Assembly (NCBI RefSeq): GCF_001668725.1
Contig: NZ_LZKL01000041.1
Span: 1-46,623 of the forward strand
Length of the DNA: 46,623 nucleotides
DNA from: Mycobacterium sp. E787
GTDB lineage: Bacteria; Actinomycetota; Actinomycetes; Mycobacteriales; Mycobacteriaceae
Direction of reading: 5' to 3'
Position numbers and translations under genes: made by a program. Every line of letters begins with the position of its first letter. Position 1 is the first letter of the stretch. Shown in pieces: positions 1-9,200 of this stretch. The notes under the pieces are model-generated. The model was not told where the DNA came from. It saw nothing but the letters and a program-made list of their open reading frames with translations, and did no database searches.

Positions 1-1
1 G

Positions 2-1702
2 CGCACCAGCGGGGTCGTCGCATACCGTCTGGGATTGACGGTCCACGGGCACGAGGTGCTCAGCGACGTCTCCTTCACGGCGCGGCTGGGGACGTTGACC
101 GCCGTGGTCGGTCCGTCGGCGGCGCGCAACTCGGCGCTGCTCGAACTGCTCGCCGGCACCCGGGAACTGAGCTCCGGCCGGGCCACCGTGGACGGCCACG
201 ACGTGCACGCCGAGCCCGAGTCGATGCGCACCCGGATCGGGGTCGTGCAGCGTGACGAGCGCGTGCACCCGCGGCTCACCGTCCAACAGGCCATGCGGTT
301 CGCCGCCGAACTTCGCCTGCCGCCGGACACCGCACGCGAGCACCGCGAGCGGGTGGTGGACCAGGTGCTCGACGAACTCGAGCTCACACCACATCGCGCG
401 ACCCGGATCAGCAAGCTCGCGCCCGAGGTGCGCCGGTGTGTGTCGCTGGCCGTCGAATTGATCACCCGGCCGACGCTCCTCGTGGTCGACGAGCCGGGCG
501 CCGGACTGGATGCGGCGCAACAAGACCACGTGATGGCGATCCTGCGCCGCCAGGCCGACATCGGATGTGTCGTGGTGGTGGCGATGTCATCGCCGTCCTC
601 GCCGAGCGGCGTCAGCATCTGCGATCAGGTGGTGGTGCTCACCGGGCGCGGCGCAATGGCTTTCGTCGGGGCGCCCCTGCAGGTCGAGGCCTCGATGGGA
701 ACCACCGACTGGGCCAAGGCCCTCGAGCGGGTCGCGGCCGATCCCGACGGAGCCGATCGCGCATTCCGCGCCGGTCGCCAGGGGCCGCCCGCCCCGCCGG
801 AGGTCGCCGCGCCGTGGCCGCTGCCCGCCGAGCTGCCCGCGAAGCGACAGATCCGGTTACTCACCCGCAGACAGCTCCGCCTGGTCTTCGCCGACCACCT
901 CTCCTCGCTGTTCTTGGTGGTGCTGCCCTTCGTGTTGGCGGCGCTGACGCTGCTGATCCCGGGCGATTCCGGTTTGGAACGGCCCGCTCCGAGCAGCTCC
1001 AACGCCCACGAAGCCATCGAGGTCTTGGCCGCATTCAACATCGGCGCGGTGATCATCGGCACCGTGCTGACCATCCGCGCCATCGTCGAGGAGCGCCGCG
1101 TCTTCCGGCGTGAGCAGGCCGTCGGGCTGTCGGCGCCGGCCTATGTGGTGGCCAAGCTCCTCGTGTTCGGTCTGGCCGCGCTCATCTTGTCGGCTGTCTT
1201 CTACGCGATCGTCATCGTCGCGAAGGGTGGCCCCGTCCACGGCGCCGTGCTGCTGGGCAACGCGACGGTCGAACTCTATGTGAGCGTCGCCGTCACGGCC
1301 GTCGTGTCCGCGGCCGTCGGGTTGGTGCTGTCGACGATGGGCAACCGGCAGCGCGAGGTGCTGCCACTGCTCGTGCCGGTGATCCTCGCCTCGGCGCTGT
1401 TCAACGGGAGCCTGGTGCAGCTGGTGAGCAAGTGGGGCTTTCAGCAGATCTCCTGGTTCGTCCCGGCGCAGTGGGGCTTCGCGGCGTCGGCGTCCACCGT
1501 CGATCTGCGCAGGGTCGACGCACTGGCCGCCAATGCCTTGATGTGGACCCATTATTCGGGCTGGTGGGTGTTCGACATGGGGATGCTGATGGCCTTCGGG
1601 GCGATCGCGGCCGGCTTGACCCTGTATCGGTTGCGGGCGCCTGGCGGGACCGGGCGGGCGCTACATCGCGAACAGCAGGAACTGGGTGACCTGGCTGGCT
1701 GA
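2..1702 (+). CDS. ABC exporter, ATPase domain fused to ABC-2 permease (5' partial)
   Basis: The frame is open from the first bases of the window, so the N-terminus lies upstream. What is present is one ATP-binding domain (to about nt 740) followed by a linker and an ABC-2-type membrane domain with about six hydrophobic segments (nt 890-1640). This half-transporter order is that of mycobacterial Rv1747-like exporters, which carry FHA domains in front; whether FHA domains exist here cannot be seen. The ATPase is odd. The Walker A position reads GPSAARNSA, without the glycine-lysine pair. The LSGGQ signature is replaced by KLAPEVRRC, and the switch histidine after Walker B is replaced in AMSSPSS. 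Walker B itself (LLVVDEP) is intact. The protein may be a non-hydrolysing partner or a decaying gene. Its 3' end overlaps the convergent lipoprotein gene by 42 bp. Confidence 0.85.
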   Translation, partial: RTSGVVAYRLGLTVHGHEVLSDVSFTARLGTLTAVVGPSAARNSALLELLAGTRELSSGRATVDGHDVHAEPESMRTRIGVVQRDERVHPRLTVQQAMRFAAELRLPPDTAREHRERVVDQVLDELELTPHRATRISKLAPEVRRCVSLAVELITRPTLLVVDEPGAGLDAAQQDHVMAILRRQADIGCVVVVAMSSPSSPSGVSICDQVVVLTGRGAMAFVGAPLQVEASMGTTDWAKALERVAADPDGADRAFRAGRQGPPAPPEVAAPWPLPAELPAKRQIRLLTRRQLRLVFADHLSSLFLVVLPFVLAALTLLIPGDSGLERPAPSSSNAHEAIEVLAAFNIGAVIIGTVLTIRAIVEERRVFRREQAVGLSAPAYVVAKLLVFGLAALILSAVFYAIVIVAKGGPVHGAVLLGNATVELYVSVAVTAVVSAAVGLVLSTMGNRQREVLPLLVPVILASALFNGSLVQLVSKWGFQQISWFVPAQWGFAASASTVDLRRVDALAANALMWTHYSGWWVFDMGMLMAFGAIAAGLTLYRLRAPGGTGRALHREQQELGDLAG

Positions 1703-2812
1703 AAAGTTGTTGTCGCTGACCAGCACCACCGATTGGCGGCCGTCGGGCAGCTTCGGCCCCAACGTGATCCCCTCGATGTTGTCGAGGGGCGACAGCCCCG
1801 GCGTCGCCGACAGATCGGCCGCCAGCGTCTTGGTCATCGGGGTCACGGCCACGCCCCGCATCGACGGCAGGGGCAGCACGTCGGTCGCGGCGCCGACGTC
1901 GGCGCGGTAGATCCGGATGGTCGGGGGCACCGCGGAGGATCGTTCCAGCACGAGAAACGTGGTGTCGGACAGCGCGACCAGGTCCGAGACCCCGTTGAGG
2001 TCCGCGGGCGGTGCGGGCGGTTCCATCGGGTAGGCGTACTGGGCGGTGGGCGCCCCGGTGTTGACGTCGAATTTGGTGATCCGGGTCAGAACGCCGCGGC
2101 CGTCGTCGCTTTTGGGTTCGTCGTCGCCATTGGGTTCGTCGTCGTTTTTGGGTTCGTCGTTATAGCCGGGGTCTTCCATTGCGGCGAACAGCCATTGGCC
2201 GTCGGGCGTCAGCGCCACCCCCTCCAGCGCCTTGTTGCGGCGCGGCCCGGTTTGCTGCGCGGACATGGCCAGGTTGGACGGCAAGGTGAACTGGCCGAGG
2301 TAGGCGCCGTCCAGCGCGGCGGTCCGCACCCAGGGGTCCAGCAACGCCGGCCCGGCGGTGAGCCGCTCGCCCTCCGAGCACCAGTACAGCCGCTGCCGGC
2401 CGGGGTCGAAGGCGATGCCCTCCGGGTCGGGAGGAATGACCGGCGGCGTGGTGTTCAGGCTCAGCGGCTCGAACGGGCGACCCGCCTCGTCGAGCAGCGG
2501 GTGGGTGGCGATGAAGGTGGCGTCGCGGATTCCGTTGTCGGACAATGACAGTCGCACGGTGTAGAAGCGGGCAGGGTTCTTCTCGGAGCGGTCGTCGCTG
2601 ATCACGTAGTACTGTCGGCGCCCCGCGTCGTAGCTGATGCCCGACAGCCCGCCGATGACCGTGCCGTCGAAGGTGGCTCCGAACGCGACCTGCGACTGAC
2701 CGAGGTAGGTCAGCATCGGCGGGCTCGCCGACCCCGGGGTGATACAGCCGGGGAGCACCAACGCCGCGCAGAGGCCCACCCCGAGCCCGCGGGCCAGCAC
2801 GCGACTAGACAT
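1661..2812 (-). CDS. Phytase-like/esterase-like lipoprotein
   Basis: A 383-residue exported protein with a lipobox ending LVLPGC near residue 20, so probably an outer-face lipoprotein. The body resembles the phytase-like domain family (beta-propeller; LSGISYDAG, DPEGIAFDPG, NIEGITLGP motifs). Substrates in this family are mostly unknown, so phytase activity should not be assumed. I chose the ATG at 2812 because it starts directly before the signal peptide and overlaps the upstream methyltransferase stop by 8 bp, suggesting coupling. An open frame continues upstream but lacks signal-peptide character. Residues near 215-235 hold an imperfect acidic repeat (DEPKND/DEPNGD/DEPKSD), probably a surface loop. 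The 3' end overlaps the convergent ABC gene. Confidence 0.8.
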   Translation of the reverse strand: MSSRVLARGLGVGLCAALVLPGCITPGSASPPMLTYLGQSQVAFGATFDGTVIGGLSGISYDAGRRQYYVISDDRSEKNPARFYTVRLSLSDNGIRDATFIATHPLLDEAGRPFEPLSLNTTPPVIPPDPEGIAFDPGRQRLYWCSEGERLTAGPALLDPWVRTAALDGAYLGQFTLPSNLAMSAQQTGPRRNKALEGVALTPDGQWLFAAMEDPGYNDEPKNDDEPNGDDEPKSDDGRGVLTRITKFDVNTGAPTAQYAYPMEPPAPPADLNGVSDLVALSDTTFLVLERSSAVPPTIRIYRADVGAATDVLPLPSMRGVAVTPMTKTLAADLSATPGLSPLDNIEGITLGPKLPDGRQSVVLVSDNNFSASQVTQFLLFAM

Positions 2813-3371
2813 AGCGCCTGACGTGGCGGCAGTAGTCGGCGTAGAGGTGGCCGTACCGCTGCCGCATGAATTCCTCCTCACGCAACACTTGCCGGTGGAA
2901 GAGCGCGGTCGCGGCGACCAGATAGATCAGCGGCACCCAGTTGGGGAACACCAACAGCTGGCCGACCAGGAACACGAAGAAACCGACATAGATCGGGTTG
3001 CGGCTCCGCGCGAACACCCCGGTGGTCACCAACCGACCGGGTTGGGCGGCGTCGATGCCGACGCGGAAGCTCTTGCCGAACGACACCAGGCTCAGCACCA
3101 GGATTCCGAGACCGGCCAGGCACAGCGCCACGCCCAGCCATTCGAGGACCGGCGAGTGGAAAAACCGCTGGTGGCTGGCCAGGGGCCAACCGAAGGCGGC
3201 GGCGAACACCGTATAGAAGTAGAACAGCGCCACCGGCGGTATCAGGTAGTCCGTCTTGTCCAGCTTCCCGAAATGCATCGCCTGGGTGCCGGTCCGGCGC
3301 AGCTGCACGACCCGGCCCGCGACCGTGCCGACCAGCAGCACGACCATGACAGCGGCCAGGTATTGCGCCAT
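2805..3371 (-). CDS. Isoprenylcysteine carboxyl methyltransferase-like membrane protein
   Basis: A 188-residue protein with about four to five membrane segments. The C-terminal half carries the hallmarks of the ICMT/PEMT-like membrane methyltransferase family: ARSRNPIYVGFF followed by a long hydrophobic stretch and a final EEEFMRQRYGHLYADYC block. In this family these residues bind S-adenosylmethionine and the methyl acceptor. The bacterial acceptor is not known. The start at 3371 gives a hydrophobic N-terminus (MAQYLAAVMVVLLVG); the longer upstream frame adds an unlikely Arg/Pro/Cys-rich piece. It is translationally linked with the downstream phytase-like lipoprotein gene, so the two are probably co-transcribed. 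It diverges from the acyl-CoA oxidase-like gene across about 130 bp. Confidence 0.8.
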   Translation of the reverse strand: MAQYLAAVMVVLLVGTVAGRVVQLRRTGTQAMHFGKLDKTDYLIPPVALFYFYTVFAAAFGWPLASHQRFFHSPVLEWLGVALCLAGLGILVLSLVSFGKSFRVGIDAAQPGRLVTTGVFARSRNPIYVGFFVFLVGQLLVFPNWVPLIYLVAATALFHRQVLREEEFMRQRYGHLYADYCRHVRRYV

Positions 3372-3500
3372 CGCTCGATCATGGCACCGACATGTCGCCG
3401 CAGGGGGTGCACGCAACGCGAAAGTCGCGGGCGGATCACGCGATGGATGCACGCCGGACGAATTGTTTGCGGGGCCCGATCAGGGGGTTACCGTGCCTTT

Positions 3501-5441
3501 ATGGCGCCAGACACGAAAAGCACTGCCGAACATCTGCGCAACGCCCTCGACGGGCGCTGGCGCGACGTGAAGAACCGGATGCGGGACACGATGACCGAAG
3601 ACCTGTTCCGCCCGCATTACACCCCGAACACGGTGATCGCCCGCACCAAGGTGGCCGAGCAGATGCGGATCATGGCCGCGTTCGGTGTCGCCGCCGACAA
3701 CTTCCGCAAGGAACACGGCGGCACCGGCGACGTGGGCGCGGCCATCACGATGATCGAGATGCTGGCGATGTCGGACCTGTCGCTGATGGTGAAGGCCGGT
3801 GTGCAGTGGGGGCTGTTCGGCGGTGCCGTCGAGAACCTGGGCACCGAGCGCCACCACGAGGCCTACGTGAAGAAGATCATCAGCCTCGAGTTGCGCGGCT
3901 GTTTCGCGATGACCGAGACCGGACACGGCAGTGACGTCCAGTCGCTGGAGACCACCGCGACCTACGATCCCGAGACCGAAGAGTTCGTCATCGACTCCCC
4001 CACCCCGACCGCCCGCAAGGACTACATCGGCGGCGCCGCCCAAACCGCCACCATGGCAGCGGTTTTCGCGCAGCTGATCACCACCGAGGACGGCAAGCCG
4101 GTCAACCACGGCGTGCACTGCCTGCTGGTCCCGATCCGCGACGCCGACGGCAACGACCTGCCAGGGGTGACGACGTCGGACTGCGAGTACAAGGGCGGCC
4201 TGCCCGGCGTCGACAACGGTCGGATCGTCTTCGACCACGTCCGCGTCCCGCGGGTGAACCTGCTGAACAAGTACGGCGACGTCGCCGCCGACGGCACGTA
4301 CAGCTCGCCGATCGACAACCCCAACCGCCGCTTCTTCACCATGCTGGGCACGCTGGTTCGGGGCCGCATCACGGTGGGCGGCAGCGCGGGCGCCGCCGGT
4401 CGCGTCGCGCTCGACATCGCCACCCGGTATGCGTTGCAGCGCAGGCAATTCTGTGCGCCCGGCGAGGACACCGAGGTGCTGATCATGGACTACCTGGTGC
4501 ATCAGCGCCGGCTGTTCCCGTTGATCGCCAAGTCGTACGCGCTGCAATTCGCGCAGAACGAACTGGTCGGCCGCTGCCACGACATCCAGACCGCGGACGC
4601 CCCGGACGCCGACGAGCAGCGCGAGCTCGAAGCGCGCGCCGCCGGTTTGAAGGCGGCCAACACCTGGCATGCTTCGCGCGCCATTCAGGAGGCGCGCGAG
4701 GCCTGCGGCGGCGCCGGCTACATGGCCGAGAACCGGCTGATCGGGCTGCGCGGCGACACCGACGTCTTCACCACGTTCGAGGGCGACAACCACGTGCTGA
4801 CCCAGTTGGTGGCCAAGGAGCTGCTGACTGCCTACGCCGACGACATCCGCAGCATGAGCCCGGTGGAATGGGTGCGTTTCGCCGCCAACACCGTCGGCGA
4901 GCGGGTGCGCAAACGCACAGCGGCGGAAGCCATCATGCAGACGATCGTGGACGCGCGCCAAGACAGCGAGGAAGAAGGCAGCCTGTTCAACCGGGGCACC
5001 CAGGTGAACATGTTCGAGGAGCGGGAGGACTATCTGCTGTCCTCGGTCGCCCGCCGGCTGCAGGGCAAGTCCAAAGAAATGTCGGAGTTCGACGCGTTCA
5101 ACGCCGTGCAAGATCACGTCCTGCACGCCGCGAACGCGCACATCGACCGAATCGTGTTGGAGGCGTTCGTCGCCGGGATCGACTCGTGCGAGGACGAGAC
5201 GGCCCGCGAGCTGCTCGACCTGGTCTGCGACCTGTACGCGTTGTCGGTGATCGAGGACGACAAGGCCTGGTACATCGAGCATGGCTACCTGTCGACGGGC
5301 CGGGCCAAGGCGGTCACCCGCGGCATCAATGATCGGTGCCGCAAGCTGCGCCCGTACGCCGAGACGCTGGTCGACGGCTTCGGCATCCCCGAGCCGCTGC
5401 GGTACGCCGAGATGCTGCACCCGGAGAATCTGCCGGTCTGA
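3501..5441 (+). CDS. Acyl-CoA dehydrogenase/acyl-CoA oxidase-like flavoprotein
   Basis: A 646-residue protein, much longer than the roughly 380 residues of ordinary acyl-CoA dehydrogenases and close to acyl-CoA oxidases. The N-terminal part has CFAMTETGHGSDVQSLETTATYD, the flavin/substrate segment of the family, followed by a beta domain. The helical C-terminal domain contains AREACGGAGYMAENRL and FEGDNHVLTQLVAKELL, and an extra 200-residue C-terminal region as in ACOX proteins. It should oxidise an acyl-CoA at the alpha-beta position using FAD; whether the electron acceptor is oxygen or an electron-transfer flavoprotein is not visible. The ATG at 3501 was chosen over upstream in-frame codons because family similarity begins just after it and the upstream DNA holds the divergent gene's start. 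Confidence 0.85.
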   Translation: MAPDTKSTAEHLRNALDGRWRDVKNRMRDTMTEDLFRPHYTPNTVIARTKVAEQMRIMAAFGVAADNFRKEHGGTGDVGAAITMIEMLAMSDLSLMVKAGVQWGLFGGAVENLGTERHHEAYVKKIISLELRGCFAMTETGHGSDVQSLETTATYDPETEEFVIDSPTPTARKDYIGGAAQTATMAAVFAQLITTEDGKPVNHGVHCLLVPIRDADGNDLPGVTTSDCEYKGGLPGVDNGRIVFDHVRVPRVNLLNKYGDVAADGTYSSPIDNPNRRFFTMLGTLVRGRITVGGSAGAAGRVALDIATRYALQRRQFCAPGEDTEVLIMDYLVHQRRLFPLIAKSYALQFAQNELVGRCHDIQTADAPDADEQRELEARAAGLKAANTWHASRAIQEAREACGGAGYMAENRLIGLRGDTDVFTTFEGDNHVLTQLVAKELLTAYADDIRSMSPVEWVRFAANTVGERVRKRTAAEAIMQTIVDARQDSEEEGSLFNRGTQVNMFEEREDYLLSSVARRLQGKSKEMSEFDAFNAVQDHVLHAANAHIDRIVLEAFVAGIDSCEDETARELLDLVCDLYALSVIEDDKAWYIEHGYLSTGRAKAVTRGINDRCRKLRPYAETLVDGFGIPEPLRYAEMLHPENLPV

Positions 5442-5469
5442 CCATCGCGAAAGCGACTGCGCCGCAAGG

Positions 5470-5952
5470 CTACTGATGCGGGATCGTGCCGAGCACCTGC
5501 AGCTTGCCATCCGGACCGATGCGGAACTTCGCCGTGCCGATTCCGGTGGGACAGCAGGGCTGATCCTTGCCGACCTGCCACTGGTATTGGACCGTGACGG
5601 TGTCAGCGGACGGCGCCAGCACGGTGATGTACGGCTTCGGGTTGGGCGTGGCCGGGCCCAGCGGGGTGTTGTGATCGAAGAACAAGAGCTGTTGCGGCGT
5701 CGACTCGCTTGCGATGGTGGGGATTATCTGAACCCAGTACAGCCGGCACTTGTTGGTGTGCCCCCTTGCGATTTCGACCCAACTCGAGCCCGGGACCTCG
5801 ATTGGAACCGACGCGATCGCCTGGCGCACCGTGTCGGCCGTCGGCCCGTCGGAGTCCTTGCAGGTGTCGGCGCGCGGCGCCGGCGGCGCCGCCGGTTTAC
5901 CGCCGCACGCCGAGGCCGACAAAACCAGCAGAATCACGAACAGGCGTCGCAC
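5470..5952 (-). CDS. lppP: Lipoprotein LppP (LppP/LprE family)
   Basis: A 160-residue lipoprotein with signal sequence MRRLFVILLVLSASAC; the cysteine at residue 16 is the lipidation site. The mature part (TCKDSDGPTADTVRQAI, RGHTNKCRLYWVQIIPTIAS, CCPTGIGTAKF) matches my memory of M. tuberculosis LppP (Rv2330c) closely and is typical of the LppP/LprE family. Function is unknown; two conserved cysteine pairs suggest disulfides outside the membrane. The gene is convergent with the acyl-CoA oxidase-like gene (28 bp between stops). In M. tuberculosis lppP lies close to mez; here they are about 31 kb apart. Confidence 0.9.
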   Translation of the reverse strand: MRRLFVILLVLSASACGGKPAAPPAPRADTCKDSDGPTADTVRQAIASVPIEVPGSSWVEIARGHTNKCRLYWVQIIPTIASESTPQQLLFFDHNTPLGPATPNPKPYITVLAPSADTVTVQYQWQVGKDQPCCPTGIGTAKFRIGPDGKLQVLGTIPHQ

Positions 5953-6140
5953 ATTGTGAGCTTAACGAAAACTGTGAATGTCCCATCTGTTTCGTCGGAA
6001 CCCCATTCCTGAGACGCAATTCGGGGGGTTCGCCGGTAATCTGGGCGGCGTCGCAGATCGGCGTTGACCTGCGATTACCCGGTCGGCGACGGGCATTCCG
6101 GTCAGCTCACACATCGATGCGGATCCGGTGAGAGAAAGCC

Positions 6141-6178
6141 GTAAAACGGCGGAAACATCGAGCGCCCGACGCCGAAAC
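6141..6178 (+). promoter_or_regulatory. GlnR box upstream of the nitrate reductase fusion
   Basis: Four half-sites with exact 6-nt spacing: GTAAA (6141-6145), GAAAC (6152-6156), CGCCC (6163-6167) and GAAAC (6174-6178). This is the actinobacterial GlnR arrangement gTnAC-n6-GnAAC repeated twice, with the third half-site degenerate. GlnR activates nitrate and nitrite assimilation genes under nitrogen limitation in mycobacteria and Streptomyces. The box ends 58 bp before the GTG start of the nitrate reductase gene. The same arrangement recurs at 10477-10514. Confidence 0.8.
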
Positions 6179-6236
6179 ATCATTGCCGCACCATTAGCGC
6201 GTAGGCCCTTGCGCGCTCGAGGGGAGGAATTCAGGC

Positions 6237-9200
6237 GTGGCCACCAAGCCGCACGGCGCCCCCGGGGACGCCGTGAACAGTCTGTGCGCCTACTGCGGCG
6301 TCGGCTGCGGAATGGTGTTGCAGGTCACAACCGATCCGCAGAGCGGCCGCCGTCACGTCGCGAAATCCATTGGCAGCACGAGCCACCCGGCCAACTTTGG
6401 CCGGTTGTGCACCAAGGGCGCGACCACTTCGGACATGCTGGCCGCCCCCGGACGGCTGGATTCGGCGTACGCGCGCGCCGACCGGGGCGAATCCCTCGAA
6501 CCGGTCGACATGGATGCCGCGCTCACTCGGTCCGCGAAGCGGTTGCGGGCGATCATCGAACGGCACGGCCCCGATTCCTTCGCGATGTATGTGTCGGGCC
6601 AGATGTCCCTCGAGGCGCAGTACCTGGCGAACAAGCTGACCAAAGGGTTCATCCGCACCAATCAGATCGAGTCGAACTCGCGGCTGTGCATGGCCAGCGC
6701 GGGATCCGGCTACAAGCTCTCCCTAGGTGCGGACGGCCCGCCCGGCTCGTACCGCGACTTCGAACACGCCGACCTCTTCTTGGTCATCGGCTCCAACATG
6801 GCCGACTGCCACCCGATCCTGTTCCTGCGCATGATGGAGCGCGTCAAGGCCGGTGCCAAGCTGATCGTGGTGGACCCGCGCCGCACCGCGACCGCCGAGA
6901 AGGCGGACCTGTTCCTGCAGATCGCGCCGGGCACCGACCTCGCGTTGCTCAACGGGCTGCTGCACCTGATCGTCGCCAATGGGCAGACGGATCCGCACTT
7001 CATCGCACACTTCACCGAGGGCTGGGAGGCGATGCCGAACTTCCTCGAGCAGTACACCCCCGAGAAGGTCAGCGAAATCACCGGCCTCCCAACCGAAGAC
7101 CTCCGCACCGCGGCCCGCTGGATCGGCGACGCCGAAAACTTCCTGAGCTGCTGGACGATGGGCCTCAACCAGAGCACCCACGGCACCTGGAACACCAACG
7201 CGATCTGCAACCTGCACCTGGCCACCGGCACGATCTGCAAACGCGGCAGCGGTCCCTTCTCGCTCACCGGGCAACCCAACGCGATGGGCGGCCGCGAAAT
7301 GGGTTACATGGGGCCGGGTTTGCCGGGCCAGCGCTCGGTCCTATCGGCCCCCGACCGCGATTTCGTCGAGGACGTCTGGGGCATTCCGCGCGGCTCGCTG
7401 CGCACCGAGGTCGGCACCGGCACCGTCGACATGTTCTCCCGCATGGCCGATGGCGCCATCAAGGCGTGCTGGATCATTTGCACCAATCCCGTTGCCAGCG
7501 TTGCCAATCGCAAGACGGTGCTGGCGGGCCTGGAACGCGCCGACCTGGTGATCACCCAGGATGCGTTCCTCGAGACCGAAACCAGCGAGTACGCCGACAT
7601 CGTGCTGCCGGCCGCCCTGTGGACGGAGTCGGAGGGGGTGATGATCAATTCCGAGCGCAACCTGACCCTTTTTCAGCCCGCCGTCCGGGCGCCCGGTCAA
7701 GCCTTGCCCGATTGGCAGATCATCGCCCGCATCGCCTGCGAGATGGGCTTTTCGGACTCGTTCAGCTACGACTCGGCGGAGCAGGTCTTCGAAGAGATCA
7801 AGCGGTTCTGGAATCCCGCGACCGGTTACGATCTGCGCGGCGCCAGCTACGAGCGGCTGCGGCAGACGCCGCTGCAGTGGCCGTGCCCACCACAGGGCAC
7901 CGGCGATCGCAACCCGATCCGCTACCTCAACGACGGGATCAGCCAAACCCGGCTGGTGCGCGAGGACGGCAGCGTGCCCCGGTTGGCGTTCCCGACGCCG
8001 AGCGGCCGCGCGGTGTTCTTCGCGCGCCCGCACCTGCCGCCCAAGGAAATGCCCGACGACGACTACCCTTTCCTGCTCAACACGGGGCGCCTCCCGCACC
8101 AATGGCACACGATGACCAAGACCGGCAAGGTCGCCAAGCTCACCAAGCTCAACCCCGGGCCGTTCGTCGAGATCCACCCCGACGACGCCGCGCGGCTGCA
8201 GATCTCCGAAGGGGACTTCGTGGAGGTCGCGTCGCGCCGCGGCCGCGCCGTGCTGCCCGCCGTGGTCACCGACCGGGTGCGACCGGGCAACTGCTTCGCC
8301 CCGTTCCACTGGAACGACGCCTTCGGCGAGTACCTGTCGATCAATGCCGTCACCAACGATGCCGTCGACCCGATATCGCACCAACCGGAGTTCAAGGCCT
8401 GCGCCGTCGCCCTGGTCAAGGTTGCCGCCGAACCCGATCCGGTCACCGAAGCCGAAACCACGGTCGCCGCCGGCACCCTGCTGCCCGGACAGGAAATCAG
8501 CGTGTCACACGTCGACGCACTCGCCGAAATGTTCGGCGTCGCAGACGAACCCGCCCCGGCGTTCGATGAACGGGGCCGCTCCTACCTCGCCGGAATGCTG
8601 GCCGGCTTGCGTTCCGAAGCCGGGCGCCGCGCCGGCGGCGTGCCCACCCTGCCCGTCAGCGCACCTTTCGACTCGCGCACCCGGCTGTGGGTGGACGGCG
8701 TGCTCGCGGGAATGTTTGCGCGCAGCGCGGGCGCCCGCATGGTGCCTGAGTTGCCCGACGGCACCCCCACCGGTCCACGCCCCCAACCGGGTTCGGCGCC
8801 GGGGCGCGCGCCGGTCGTCGTGCTGTGGGCCTCGCAGACCGGGAATGCCGAAGAGCTCGCCACCGAGATCGCCGCGCGGCTGGGCGAGGCGAACGTGCCG
8901 GCCGCGCTGCACAGCATGGACGACTTCCCGATCGCCGAGCTGCCGACGACGCGGGAGGTGCTGCTGATCACCAGCACCACCGGCGACGGCGACCCACCGG
9001 ACAACGGCGCCGGCCTGTGGCGGGCGCTGACCTCCGGCAGCCCACCACGATTCACCGACACCCGCTATGCGGTTCTGGCGCTGGGCGACTCCAACTACGA
9101 CGACTTCTGCGGTCACGGACGCAAGCTCGACGAGCGTCTGGCGCAGCTGGGAGCGACCCGGATCGTCGACCGCGTCGACTGCGAACCCGACTACGACGAC

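Noticed and set aside
3480..5510. Minus-strand open frame antisense to the acyl-CoA oxidase-like gene
   Set aside because: It is a shadow of the opposite strand; the plus-strand protein has the expected flavin and substrate motifs.
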